DNA of 64,000 nt from Urophycis tenuis. Lineage: Eukaryota > Chordata > Actinopteri > Gadiformes > Phycidae. The DNA is taken from positions 53,898-117,897 of the forward strand of contig JAXIVH010000376.1 of assembly GCA_036785325.1 (NCBI GenBank), read 5' to 3'. The notes under the pieces were generated by a model. That model had not been told where the DNA came from. It did no database searches and saw only the letters and a list, made by a program, of their open reading frames with translations. The position numbers and the translations under genes are program-made. Positions 16,210 to 27,089 of the stretch are shown here, piece after piece; the first letter of the stretch is position 1, and the number at the start of each line of letters is the position of its first letter.

Positions 16210-17219
16210 AGTTAGTACTGATCTATAAACTATGAAGAATGTGTGAAAGTATCTCTGCTTTGGGAACTAAAGTTGATTGTTCTGATTGTATACATCACAA
16301 TCACATCGAGTGTGGACCAATCAGATGTGTGGACCAACCTTCTCCAGGTTCATGGTCTTCAGTGTAGCATCCATCCCCTTGACCACGCCAGCCATGGAAT
16401 TGGTCACCTGGAAGAACAACACGTAGTCAAGACTTAGAATCCCTTCACTAGTCCACACTACTAGTCCACAGTGCAGTAATGGTACTGGTACTGCAGCAGT
16501 CCTCCCAGTACTCCCACCTTGTTCATGGTGACGGCGGTCTGCACACGGGCCCCCACTGCGTCCACTCTGGCACTCATCCTCAGGAAGTTCACCGACTGGT
16601 TCTTCTGGCGGATGGCGTTCTCTGCGTGGATACGGGCCACCTCTGTGTTCCCCTTCTGGATGGCCTGGGGAGGGGGACACAGCTCAGATACCTTCTGGAA
16701 CCCCAGGAGACGCACCTCAGTACCTCATGAAACACCAGGACCCTCACCTTCTTCACTTTATTCTTCTCTGCCTTCTCCTCCTTTTCACATTTCTTGGCAT
16801 TTCTCTGAAGTTCTTTGGCAGCAAACTTCAGGTTAAAAAGATGTTCTGAGGCAGCAGGTGAAGGAAGCTCACAGCTTTAGGTTTCAGTGAAACGAGAGAA
16901 GTCTTAAATCAGAACATCTCGCCCTTCTCTACAGATGTCTTGCTGGATCAGAACCTTGGACAACACGTCACGTAGACTAAAGACACTTCTATTTAAGACA
17001 TACAAGTAGACCTAAGACTTATTGTAAGTCGCTTCGGATAAAATCATCTGCTAAATGCCCTGAATGTAAATGTAAATACAAGTAGACTTAAGACATACAC
17101 ATCCATTACAAATGGTCTTAACAGATCAATCAGACATCAGACCCAGGGAGCGTCCCGGGTCCAGTAGCGTCACCGCGTCCCCGCTGGGAGGCTGGAAGGA
17201 TACTTTCCATACGCGACAT
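14419..17219 (-). CDS. chmp1b: Charged multivesicular body protein 1B (ESCRT-III), eight exons
   Basis: ESCRT-III subunit that polymerises on membranes during multivesicular-body sorting, cytokinetic abscission and endosomal tubulation, and recruits VPS4 and spastin. Exons: 17204-17219, 16748-16845, 16518-16664, 16339-16407, 15559-15666, 15090-15133, 14660-14732 and 14419-14463, totalling 600 bp and 199 aa, the same length as human CHMP1B. Visible are the basic helix alpha1 (KHLFNLKFAAKEL), the core stretch ARIHAENAIRQKNQSVNFLR, the DTMSSS and TTLTTPQ segment, the linker LDLNMELPQGQSG, and the C-terminal MIM helix DELSSRLAKLRDQM that binds MIT domains. It is clearly CHMP1B rather than CHMP1A (LDLNMELPQGQ and RLAKLRDQ). 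The start ATG lies in a 16-base coding exon; M-S-R-M-E precedes the first intron. The exon 7 acceptor sits in an ATCAC repeat with no normal pyrimidine tract. Confidence 0.95.
14736..14998. repeat. ATCAC-type simple repeat abutting chmp1b exon 7
   Basis: Irregular CATCACA/CATCAAACAA steps over about 260 bp begin a few bases from the exon 7 acceptor. In the transcript strand this is TGTGATG-rich sequence where a polypyrimidine tract would be expected. Confidence 0.93.
15180..15557. repeat. Seven copies of the chmp1b exon 5 3' end and donor, separated by (TG)n
   Basis: The segment tacctgaggtgtagtcaggg (plus strand) occurs near 15199, 15243, 15295, 15354, 15421, 15476 and 15519, and once more as the real end of exon 5 at 15557. 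On the coding strand each copy reads CTGACTACACCTCAG followed by a GTACAC donor. The spacers are (TG)n of varying length. Two or three copies carry single changes in the exonic part. Confidence 0.95.
15996..16216. repeat. ACT trinucleotide repeat in chmp1b intron 4
   Basis: Runs of ACT interrupted at intervals by ACAGTTAGT, giving a two-level repeat. Confidence 0.95.
16935..17085. mobile_element. Remnant of a SINE/LINE 3' tail
   Basis: The phrase AGTCGCTTCGGATAAAATCA followed by tctgctaaatg resembles the 3' tail shared by several fish SINEs; a related tail ends the SINE at 58658-58820 and another occurs near 54705-54735. No promoter boxes are seen here. It lies in chmp1b intron 1. Confidence 0.5.
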
Positions 17220-17447
17220 CTTGGCACCGTGTTCCAGTTGAGGAGTTCACCAAAAGAACCTCCGAGAAGTCCAACACGACGTCAGAACAAAGTAGAACAA
17301 CAACTGGAAATCAAAACTCAGCTCCGCGTCGTCTTCACTCTCACTTCCGGGTCTGCTCACCAAAATACACGTGACGTCACCGTCACGTGTTCGAGGCGCT
17401 CCGCCTGACGTCACACAAAGGAGCTCCTATTCAGTCAGACACACACA

Positions 17448-17449
17448 CG

Positions 17450-17489
<40 letters not shown>

Positions 17490-17490
17490 C

Positions 17491-17575
<85 letters not shown>
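17448..17575. repeat. (CA)n with CGCA interruptions
   Basis: About 128 bp of CA dinucleotides with scattered ACGC units upstream of chmp1b. Confidence 0.97.
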
Positions 17576-17639
17576 CCATTTTCATTGAAGCTACTTATTT
17601 GTTGTTTCGGTCTGCGATCAACACGAGGCTCGATTTAGA

Positions 17640-17800
17640 GTCAGGGGACAGAGGAGAGGAGAGAGGAGAGGAGAGAGCAGAGAGGAGAGAGGAGAGAGGA
17701 GAGGAGAGGAGAGAGGAGAGGAGAGGAGAGGAGAGGAGAGGAGAGGAGAGGAGAGCAGAGAGGAGAGAGGAGAGAGGAGAGAGCAGAGTAGGTGGGAGGA
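17640..17800. repeat. GAGAG polypurine tract
   Basis: About 160 bp of almost pure purine (GAGGAGA steps) on the plus strand, continuing as G/A-rich sequence to about 17870. Such mirror-symmetric purine tracts can form triplex DNA. Confidence 0.93.
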
Positions 17801-18244
17801 AGGGGAGGAGGGCGTGAGGGAGGGGGAGGAGAGGGGAGAGGACACAGGAGGAGGGCGTGAGGGAGGGGATGACTCACGCTCCCTCCCCGGTACGGAGCTG
17901 CTCCGCGGTGCGGCGGTAGATACAACTTGTAATGTTCTGTCAGTGGCCGGTGAGCACCTCCCGCGCCGCTCCGCTGTAGCCCACCCGCTCAGCACCCAGC
18001 CCACCCGCCGTGTCAAAGGTGACGCGTCTCCCCTCCAGTGGACACGCGTGTCGTGATGACTGTACAGCGGTGACGCGTCATAACCATGGAAACCCCTCTT
18101 CCAGACTGAGGGAAACGTGCGTAACCTTCAACTTGGGCATCAGTGCGCTCGACAGTGCGTCGTAACGACCCAGCAGAGTCCACAGAGGAACCCGGTTCGA
18201 TACCGCGTCAGGCATCACAATTCGCTCTCACTTAAGTTGTAAAG

Positions 18245-19417
18245 GTGAGTAACCCAAACTGCGTGGCAACATGTGTCTGTCATATCTGGCTGAAGGGAGT
18301 TGTGGTGCGTTTTATTTCTCGTGGAAGACGGATGGAGTCGTTGCGTCACCGAGACAAGTTGGCGTTCAGCAGCAGGCGAGCGTTTACATTGAATATCTTG
18401 TGAACATTTTCAGGAACAACCGACATAATCAGAAGAAAATGAAACACAATGAGAACAACAAACCCACCCGTGGATAAAATAGAGACAAAATACTAACTCA
18501 CTGACAGTCACAACTGTTCGCATTCATGTCCACTCGACGACCAAATGTAGGAGTTCTACAGCTGTTTTGCATGCTATATTATCTGACATCATTGGTGCGT
18601 TGTACAGTTTTTCTGGGTTTGGGGGCTGAAGCCGGGTTCCGTGACGATCCTCTATGACTCATGTGGTCCAATCTTTAAAAACAACTCACAACACAACAGT
18701 CGTGCTGCGCTTAGCTGCAGCGCGTCTTGGACACCAGAGGCCGCTGCTGAGGTTGTTTGGTAGATATAGAATATATATATCTATCTGATATCCATCTATA
18801 TATATATGATATATACTGTATATCTATATATATATACATAGATGTCTATATATATGATAAATTAGGGGCTTCAGACTTCCTTACCAACTTTGCCTTTTTT
18901 AAGTTTCAGTTTGTTAACAAAACAACCTGAAGATAAGATTGATTATTCAAAGAGGTTTTAATAACTGCCAATAACTATCTCCTTTTGTACAGTTTTGCAT
19001 AACTCTATTTACAATTACATTTGAAACGTGTACATAATTTATCTTTAGCTAGATGGTATTTCTATTTTCTGCATCTGAATTAAAACAATGTTCCTCACCT
19101 ATGAGATGAAGCTACGTTGACAGTGCAGCTTGGTGAGCGTGGTTCACTGAAGACACTCAGAAGGTCAGAGAGGTGACCATCAGCTCATGGTTATCCACAC
19201 TTAGCTCATGGTTATCCACACTTACTTCACCATGGCGTTGTGGGTTCTATCATCCTGGTTGGATTTATTTGTGTAGAAACAGGTTCTGAAGATAAATTGT
19301 AGTGTGACACAAGCGAGAGCTAGGGATTCACTTGTTCACCAGTGGGAGGATGGTTTCATGTTGAAAATGCACCAATATGTTTAAACACTGCATTCAAACT
19401 TGTTATTGCTTCCCAGG
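18245..19417 (+). other. Probable 5' UTR intron of tent5d
   Basis: No coding signal is seen. It contains an AT-rich, self-complementary stretch at about 18765-18860 (TATATATCTATC steps) and a short direct repeat (AGCTCATGGTTATCCACACT, two copies near 19171-19222). It ends with the pyrimidine tract and acceptor TTGCTTCCCAG eight bases before the ATG. Confidence 0.5.
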
Positions 19418-19425
19418 TTGAGAAG

Positions 19426-21750
19426 ATGGATCTCCAAGCTGACAAAAGGTTCCACAACCTGACCTTGGAACAGGTGCAGGCGCTGGACAAGGTGCTGACA
19501 GAGGTGCTGCCCATCTATGGCCGCGGGAACTTCCCCACGCTGGAGGTGAGCGCCAAGGACATGATCCGAGGGGTGCGGGAGCGTCTGGAGGAGCGGAGCA
19601 TCGCGGTGAGGGACGTGCGTCTGAACGGCGCCGCCGCAAGCCATGTGATGCTGCAGGACAACGGCCTGGGCCAGCGGGACCTGGACATCGTGTTCGGCGT
19701 GGACGTGCCGCGGCAGGAGGACTTCCAGGTGATCAAGGAGGTGGTGCTGGGCGTCCTGCGGGACCTCCTCCCGTGCGGGGTCAACCGGAGGAAGATCACG
19801 TGGCTCACAATGAAGGAGGCGTATGTGCAGAAGATGGTGAAGGTCTTCAACGAGCACGACCGCTGGAGCCTCATCGCTCTGTCCAACAACCGCTCCCAGA
19901 CGGTCGGCCTCCGATTCGTCAGCTCGCTGCGGAGGCAGTTTGAGTTCAGCGTTGACTCGTTCCAGATCATTCTGGACCGCATGCTTGAGTCCTACCGGGA
20001 GAGTGACAGAAAACAGGAAGTCAAGACAGTGCTCAAGGAGGAGAAGTCTGCAAATCTCGAGCAGCGAATCTCGCCGCAGAAAGAAGCAGAGGAATCTCAG
20101 ATCACTCCAGGTCTTCTGGAAGCCGAGGGAAGAGACTTAACAATGGAGAGGGGAGGAGGAGACCAGTGGAGGAACCAGGGTGTTGTTGTGTCCAAGAAGA
20201 ATCATCTGGAGCCATTGGGGGAGCCTGTAAGTGGACCGCCTGATGTCCGGCAGATGGCAGAACCCAAGGGTGCTGGATCTCACGGGACACAGAATGAAGG
20301 GGAGGAGGTGAAGAACATCAAAGATGACCCATCGGAAGAGGATGTTCAGTTTGACCTGTGTGGGGAAAAGGTGGAGGAGAAACCAAATCAAAGAGAGCCT
20401 TCTTTGGTTCAAGTGTCCAAAGCTTCATTCACCGATGTCATGAACCCTTCTGCGAAGCAGGTGTCTCGGACACCACCAAAGACCGTAGAGTTGTCTCAGT
20501 CAGAGTCTTTGATACAAGTGACCATCCTGCACACAGAAACAAACCCAAGCTTGGATCCGGACGGAATAGAGAACCAAAGCAAGGAAGATACTGGATCGAA
20601 AGCAGGTCTGTCCATCACCAGGACTAACAATGAGTCTGTCCTACAAGATCCAAGTCTAGAATGTTCCTTTCCTCCTCCGGCCAAGAAAACCTGCAGCAGC
20701 TCACAGGGCGTTGTCCCAGAGTTCTGTCCTTCTCCGGTACTCCAGAGGAAAATGTCCCGCAAAACCCTCACCAAGTCCCCCCCTCCTCCTCCTGAGGAGA
20801 AATGGTCTCTGTTGACGGAGATGACCACACAACTGTTACCTCCCATCGAATTACCAAAGACCCTGCAGCCCCAGGTGGTGGGCATTGAGGATCATAGCTC
20901 AGGGACCCCTTGCCTCCAAGACTCAGGACCCCTTGTGGAACATGTTGATGTTGGTCCGGCCAGTTTGTTTCCAGAAGTCACAGGTGCAGCACAGAGTGTG
21001 GAACACAGAACCCCCGAGCTGGTCCACTCACCAGAGCCTCTGGACCCCAAGGCCTCCCAAAGTGTCCCGTCTGTAGCCCTGCCGACCGGGCCAGCCGATC
21101 AGAGCATCCTGCCGACAGATGCAGCCCCCGGCAGTGCTGTGGGGTCTTCTTGGGTGGGGGTTGGAGGAGAACCCCAGGTCACTGTGGAAGCAGAGTGCAT
21201 GTACGGGGACTTCCAGCAGGCCATGGGCCACCTGCGGGGGCGGCTCATCGCCACCCACAGCCCCGAGGAGATCCGGGGCGGGGGTCTGCTGAAGTACAGT
21301 GACCTACTGGTCAGGAACTTCCGAGCGGCCAGCGAGGCGGAGATCAGGTCCCTGGAGCGCTACATGTGCTCGCGCTTCTTCATCGACTTCCCCGACGTGG
21401 CCGTGCAGCAGCGCAAGGTAGAGGCGTACCTGCAGCGCCACTTTGCGGGCGGCGGCGAGGCCAGCCGCTACGACTACCTTATGACGCTGCGGCGGGTGAT
21501 AGACGAGAGCACCGTGTGCCTGATGGGCCACGAGCGCCGCCAGACCCTCAACATGATCACAGTGCTGGCGCTGAGGGTGCTGGGAGAGCAGAACGCCATC
21601 CCCAACACCGCCAACGTCACCTGCTTCTACCAGCCCGCGCCCTACATGGCAGAGCCCATCTTCAGCAGCTACTACTTCCCCCCGCCACAGCCCCAGCTGG
21701 TCTACCACCCCTACCCTCTCCACGTCCAGCTGCCCTCTGGCCTCGTGTAG
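19426..21750 (+). CDS. tent5d: TENT5D/FAM46D-like non-canonical poly(A) polymerase with a large internal insert
   Basis: TENT5 proteins add poly(A) to selected cytoplasmic mRNAs, often those of secreted proteins. A single coding exon of 774 aa starts at ATG 19426, chosen because an acceptor lies eight bases upstream and MDLQADKRFHNLTLEQVQ aligns with the family N-terminus; the open frame itself extends 28 codons further. The catalytic half is residues 1-190, with NGAAASH (67-73), RDLDIVF (D85 and D87 as metal ligands) and FEFSVDSF (D177). The C-terminal half resumes at residue 592 (MYGDFQQAMGHL), with IRGGGLLKYSDLLVRNF, YMCSRFFIDFPD and CLMGHERRQTLN. Between them, residues about 192-590 form a polar, E/S/P/Q-rich, probably disordered insert; human TENT5D has about 20 residues there and is about 390 aa overall. 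The usual GS of the nucleotidyltransferase fold reads GA here. The adjacent brwd3 supports tent5d over other paralogues. Confidence 0.88.
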   Translation: MDLQADKRFHNLTLEQVQALDKVLTEVLPIYGRGNFPTLEVSAKDMIRGVRERLEERSIAVRDVRLNGAAASHVMLQDNGLGQRDLDIVFGVDVPRQEDFQVIKEVVLGVLRDLLPCGVNRRKITWLTMKEAYVQKMVKVFNEHDRWSLIALSNNRSQTVGLRFVSSLRRQFEFSVDSFQIILDRMLESYRESDRKQEVKTVLKEEKSANLEQRISPQKEAEESQITPGLLEAEGRDLTMERGGGDQWRNQGVVVSKKNHLEPLGEPVSGPPDVRQMAEPKGAGSHGTQNEGEEVKNIKDDPSEEDVQFDLCGEKVEEKPNQREPSLVQVSKASFTDVMNPSAKQVSRTPPKTVELSQSESLIQVTILHTETNPSLDPDGIENQSKEDTGSKAGLSITRTNNESVLQDPSLECSFPPPAKKTCSSSQGVVPEFCPSPVLQRKMSRKTLTKSPPPPPEEKWSLLTEMTTQLLPPIELPKTLQPQVVGIEDHSSGTPCLQDSGPLVEHVDVGPASLFPEVTGAAQSVEHRTPELVHSPEPLDPKASQSVPSVALPTGPADQSILPTDAAPGSAVGSSWVGVGGEPQVTVEAECMYGDFQQAMGHLRGRLIATHSPEEIRGGGLLKYSDLLVRNFRAASEAEIRSLERYMCSRFFIDFPDVAVQQRKVEAYLQRHFAGGGEASRYDYLMTLRRVIDESTVCLMGHERRQTLNMITVLALRVLGEQNAIPNTANVTCFYQPAPYMAEPIFSSYYFPPPQPQLVYHPYPLHVQLPSGLV

Positions 21751-22761
21751 CGCGTGCAGCACACCACCCGCCCTCAGCATGTTCGCTGCACTGGGTTTGA
21801 GCTTGGACCCCCACGGGCTGAAGAGGAGCTGGCAGCATGGCGAGTTATGTGGAATGCTTTTAACCGGCCGCCGGTCTGTCTGTACAAGCTTGGGACTGAA
21901 GACCGCGAGGAACACAAGGTTTACTCCGGCACGTCTTTGAGGGAAGAGACGGTTTCAATGGGAAGAGACAGTTTCTGTGTCTGCCGGGCTCTGGAAGAAA
22001 CCTGCGGAGGAAGAGCAGTTTCAGGAGTGCAGACGTGTCTCTGAGTCTCTGAAGGAGATTTTCTCCTGAGATTGTTGGTGAATGGTGGAGTATCAATTAG
22101 AGATACATTTAGCTAATCAATGTTTAAACAGGCTTAAAAGCCCATAAATGCATACCCGAGTATATGGATGCATACTCTCATAAGAAAAATGTTGACTTCT
22201 TATCTTAGTGGAGTGGTCTCAGATATACATGTCTCAGCATGTGTTTACTGTATAGGAAAAATAACTAGTCACTACTTTAAGGAAATTGCAAGAGTTGTCT
22301 CTGGTGCCACAAAGAACGTAGTCTCTTTGTTTGTTGTCTTGGTAGATTCATTTTCATTCTGTATAGATCCTCAATATGCTAAAGTAAGTTATTTTTAGTA
22401 AGTTATTGTCTGTGTATTAAGTGTTGACAGTAGTTATGGAAACTGATGTACACACATACATGGTATGAATCTTTCTTTACTTTGTCTCCTTAGTGCTTGT
22501 TCTTGTGGGCAAATCACCAAACCTTGAAGGTTGGGTCCAGGAGGCTCAAAGCACCATGTTGATGGTAACGATGTTGTGTTCACATGTAGACTTGTCTTCC
22601 GTGTCTCCTGCTGTGTCCTGCATTCTGTACTCTGCTTGGAGCTTCCGCTGCCTCTGATCTCAACCGTATTTAATATTTGTCACTTAAAAACGTAAAGTTT
22701 CATCTCGACTTTAGTATGCTGATATCCAGTGGACATGTGGCTGTGATGAAGTGATAATAAA
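21751..22761 (+). other. tent5d 3' UTR and polyadenylation signal
   Basis: Ordinary 3' UTR-like sequence of falling GC content ends with AATAAA at 22756-22761. No other gene is seen. Confidence 0.55.
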
Positions 22762-25514
22762 CACTGTCCATACTCACCAGCTAACTTGATTATGCTCACA
22801 CTAAGTAGGGTTCCAAGTTAAGTTCAAAGTTAAGGTAAAGTAGAGCTGACCAAACAGTTAAGAGTAGAAACTTATAACCCTGTTTGTTTCAGCTTAAATA
22901 TATGGTCATCAACGATACATACATATATGATCAAGACCTCCATCACTAGGAACACCAGCCCTGTTCTGGAGCCTCCAGAAACATGAACCCTGACTGGTGC
23001 TTTGGCCCAGGTCCAAGTAGAAGCTGAGAAGTTCTGTTGGAGTTGAGCCCAACCTGGAGAATGAACACCATGGCGCAGTGTTATCAGAACAAAAATACAG
23101 AATCAATAAAACCCAGACAGGGTAGGTAGACTGCCACTGACATAAAGCTTTATCACAGCTTGGGGCCTAAGATACACCAGCTGTAAGATGAAACGGTTAG
23201 TAGTCATAATCACTGGAATGAATATCTTAAAGACAAGAAGGTAGTCCCCAGGGGACCAAGGTGTGGCCGTCCCTCAGATAAACACCAAGGTGGAAGTGTA
23301 GGCCTGCACACCCTCTGGACACTGAAGGACCTCACAACAGCGTGGGAATACACCACAGCATGTACTGACCAGCAGTCCGCAATACACCCCAGCAGTTAAT
23401 ATTTCACAGGACAAGTAGCACAGTAGACATGTCTCCACTGTCCAGCATAAAGAGAGGAAGACTCCAGAAAACATCAACGCAACACCAGAAGCAGAAATAT
23501 TGTAAAACATGAAACCAGATTTTTATCCTCCACGTCCGTGAGGCCATTTGCACGGTGCGCGTCCTGATGGAGATGACTCACCGGCAAGCCCACAAAATGG
23601 AAGAGAGAGATTTCAGAGGATTAGTGAAAGAGTGAATCAGGTACAGAGCACTACTACCCCTGGCTGGCGTGGGGGTAGCAGACAACAGGAGTCACCTCGC
23701 CGTGTGATTCATGGGAGGAGGAAGACGAGAAGGTGGAGGATGAGGAAGAGGCTTCAGGTAGCTGCACCGTTTCAACAAACAGACGCAGAAGTCACATCCT
23801 ACAAGAGATCAACTTCTTTATTAAAAAAACTAACAAAAAAAACCTAATATACAATCATAAAGTGTAAAAAAAAAAAGATTATTCACTGAAGTTTATTTCA
23901 CCTAAAATGATTGAGTCACTGAGAGGGTGGCCCTAGAAACCACACATCATATGAAAATACATTTCCAAAGCAAGTCTTTTCACACCAGACACCAAGAGCA
24001 ACAAGACTGACTGTACATCCCTGACTCTAACCAAGCTCTACCTGAAGACTTCAGTCTTCATCGAGTGTGGAAACACCAGACTCTTCTACGCTACTGAGAT
24101 TACATTTCATAGTTGGAGGTCATGTCTCTCTCTCTCTCTCTCTCTCCTGCTCAAGACTTTCTAGATTTTACGAGTCGTACGGCTCACACTGTTGGGTCCG
24201 ATTCCCGCATGATGGACAACTCCGAGGTCAGAGATCTACGGTCGACCTGTGGTGGCATCGAGGAACCTGATTGGTTGCTGAACTGGGTGATCATGGAAGA
24301 GTTTGTGGGTTCTTCAGAGAGACACGTGACAGAAGGCTGTTACTGAGAGGTGGTTTGTTGCAGAAACCTCTTGTGTGCTGGTAAGGTTGAAACCATAAAA
24401 AACATGAATGATTTCCGTGTTTGAACGGATTTCCTCTGACAACTTTATTACTCAGCTGCCAGAACGAGTTTAGTGTGCAAAAACATTTAGTATTGTGGTT
24501 AATCAGGCAGCAGGCCCCTGAAGGTCAGAGAGAGACGGGGTCTCGGAAGAACCTTAACATCGGCGCTGTGATCGCAGACCACAGTCCATCACAGACCAGG
24601 TCCACGTCCAGTCCATCACAGACCAGGTCCACGGTAACAAGCAGGAGGATTCACAGCAACCAGAAGAGTAAACCAGAGGGTGACAGCAGCTCAGAGGGTG
24701 TGGAGCTCCACATGGTGGAGCGGGCCGCTGGGCTGTGACACATTCACAGGTCATCAAGACCACCAGCACCTGCAGGGCCAGGGGGCCCAGTGGACCGGGG
24801 GACAGCTGAGACCGGGCCAGACCGGGCCAGACCGTCGCCATGTTTACCTCGAGGCTCAGCAGGCCGTTGTGGTGATGATGTCATGTTTACACCCACCAGG
24901 ACTGGAGGAATGGCGAGTCCATGATATCAGGCCCTAAGCTGTACTGGCACCCTAGAGCCCCACGATGACACCCTGGAGGTGATGAGCTCTACCACAACAC
25001 TTCAGTCTGCAGGACACTACCAAGAAGAACAGGTCAGATGAGCACCATTTTGGATCTCCAAACCTTTCTTTGGTGAAGGAGGAGCCCAGGAGGACATAGG
25101 ATCTAGTGTCTGGAGGAGGAGGCAGGGAAAAAGAGGAGGAGAAATGGAAGAGGAGAATAGCAGGAGGAAAAGTAGGGCAAAGGAGGAGGTAGTAAAGAGC
25201 AGGAGAAGGAGGGTGAGAGGAAGATGAGGGGCGAGGAGGTCCAGAGGAGAGCAGGAGGAAGGAGAGGAACTCCCTAAGGGCAGCAGTGAGGCGGCTGTGT
25301 TTTTCAGTCCGTCGTCAACCGCGCTCCCATTGCCCTTGACGACGGCTCCTTGGCAACAGACCTCACCAGGAGCACCGGCTGTCAGATGAGTCATGAGTCT
25401 CAGCATTTTTTATATATATATATACATATATATATTTAAAAAACACAACGACAACTATCCCTGCAGTGTAACCCAGAGAGTCTCGGGGTCAGGGTTCAGA
25501 GTTAGGGTCTGGGG
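22762..25514. other. tent5d to brwd3 interval, including brwd3 3' UTR
   Basis: No gene is seen. The genes converge. Minus-strand AATAAA hexamers at 24444-24449 and 23817-23822 are candidate brwd3 poly(A) signals. The GC-rich part from about 24540 to 25514 is probably 3' UTR. A plus-strand AATAAA near 23105 has no gene to serve. Confidence 0.5.
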
Positions 25515-25851
25515 TCAGTGGTTCCAGCCCATGAGGTGGCTGACCCTGGCCTTCTCAGTCATCTTGCGGACACGACCCGACCGGGACTTCCCCAGGTTCA
25601 GGGGGTCATCCTTCGACCTTTGACCCTCATCGTCTGAATCATCCCCGTACTGGACCGTCCGGCGGCCCTGATTCCTGGTGTTGACCCGGCCCACCTTGGG
25701 CCGCCCAGGCCGCCTGGCGCCTGCTGCTGCTCCTCCCACCGCCCTCTGCTCTGATTCTGAGGCCTCCTCCTCCTCCTCTGGTTCTTCCTCTTCATCAGGC
25801 TCCTCCTCCTCATCCTCAGGGTCCTCTTCATCTCCTACGTCACCGGCTTTC

Positions 25852-25892
<41 letters not shown>

Positions 25893-27089
25893 CTCCTCCT
25901 CCTGCTGGGGCTGCAACACTTCTTTGCCTGCTTCCTCATCTTCCTCTTCATCATCTTCCACATCTTCGTGGTCCTCCTCCTCTTGCTCCTCCTCCTCCTG
26001 CTCCTCCTCTCCTGCAGACTTTACCCTCGCCCTCTTGGGTCTCTGTGTGGGCGTGTTGGGCCCCGCCGCTCGTCTCCGCTTGGCGGCGGCGGTCACCATG
26101 GCGACCGCCTTGTTTCCCCTGGCGACGGCGGCCGCCCTGCCGGTCCGGCTGCTCTTGGTGCGAGGCGGCGGGGGGGCGGTGGGCTGGGAGAGGGGCGGGG
26201 CCTTGCTGTAGTCATGGTCACCGCCCTCCACAAACTTCTCCGTCTCAGAGTCAGAGCCGCTGTCCGACGAAGACGAGGAGGAGGAGGAGGAAGAGGAGGA
26301 GGAGGAGGAGGAGGACGAGGAGGAGGACGAGGCAGAGGAGGAGTGCGAGGAGCCGGGGGCCGCCCCCTCGCTGGCTGCCCTCGCTGCAGAGCGTCTCAGG
26401 CCCTGTCTGGAGCCGTTGCTCAGGGCGACGGGCCGCTGGGGGCCTGACACACACACACACACACACAGACAGGAGGGTGTTACTACAACAAGCGGTGAGT
26501 GCGTCCTTCTATTCATTCCTGACAGGAACATCAGATCACCAACACATGGGCCCACACACACAACACACAGGCCAAGTCAATATTAAATATATTATATTAT
26601 AAATTACAATATTAAACATAGACACAAACAGGTCCAGGCACCTGTGGTCTTGGCGGGGGGCGTGGCATGGCTGCGTGCAAAGGTGCTGGGGGGTGGAGCT
26701 TGGCTGGCTGTCCCTGAGGTGGAGGAAGAGGAGGAGGAGGAGGGCTGGCTGTCTTCATCCACCTCAACATCGCTGGGGGGAGCTGAGAGAGAGACATTGG
26801 ATATCGTCGGATGTCACCAGATGAATCAGATGAAAGAGAAACCGCTATGCATCATGGGATATCGTGTATCCAGTGCACTAAAGGGAGCCAGGTCTGTGCA
26901 GGTGGAGGCACAACAAAAGCTGACTGCATGAGGAAGGATAGAAACAGGCACAAACACTCCTCATCATTCCCCATGGTCTTCCTCTTACCCTGACAGGGCG
27001 CGCGGGAGGAAGAGCGGCTCTTCTTGGAGGAACTCTGACTCCTGGCTCGAGACTTCTTCGTCTTCCCTGACTTGTACTTCCCTTTGGGG
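25515..27089 (-). other. brwd3: brwd3 exons 38-40: low-complexity C-terminal tail
   Basis: Exons are 26989-27089, 26642-26782 and 25515-26443 (terminal, 929 bp, TGA stop). The tail holds a Lys/Arg/Ser block (GKYKSGKTKKSRARSQSSSK), a run of more than 20 Ser in exon 40, and a later run of Glu of about 16. It ends with the conserved motif SRSGRVRKMTEKARVSHLMG. The minus-strand coding sequence is highly purine-rich there, which creates long antisense open frames on the plus strand that I do not consider genes. Confidence 0.92.

Larger units (their letters stand above)
17220..18244. promoter_or_regulatory. Probable divergent promoter of chmp1b (-) and tent5d (+)
   Basis: This CpG-containing stretch separates the two divergent genes. 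It holds an ETS-like CACTTCCGGG (about 17341), two CACGTG boxes (17368 and 17384), two palindromic CREs TGACGTCA (17372 and 17406), a CA tract (17448-17575) and a GAGAG purine tract (17640-17800). A good donor (AAAG|GTGAGT) at 18244/18245 could end a non-coding first exon of tent5d that splices to an acceptor at 19417, just before the coding exon. Shared regulation is inferred from geometry. Confidence 0.55.

Noticed and set aside
25678..26602. Long plus-strand open frames rich in Ser, Leu or Arg
   Set aside because: Shadows of the low-complexity Glu/Ser-coding brwd3 exon 40.
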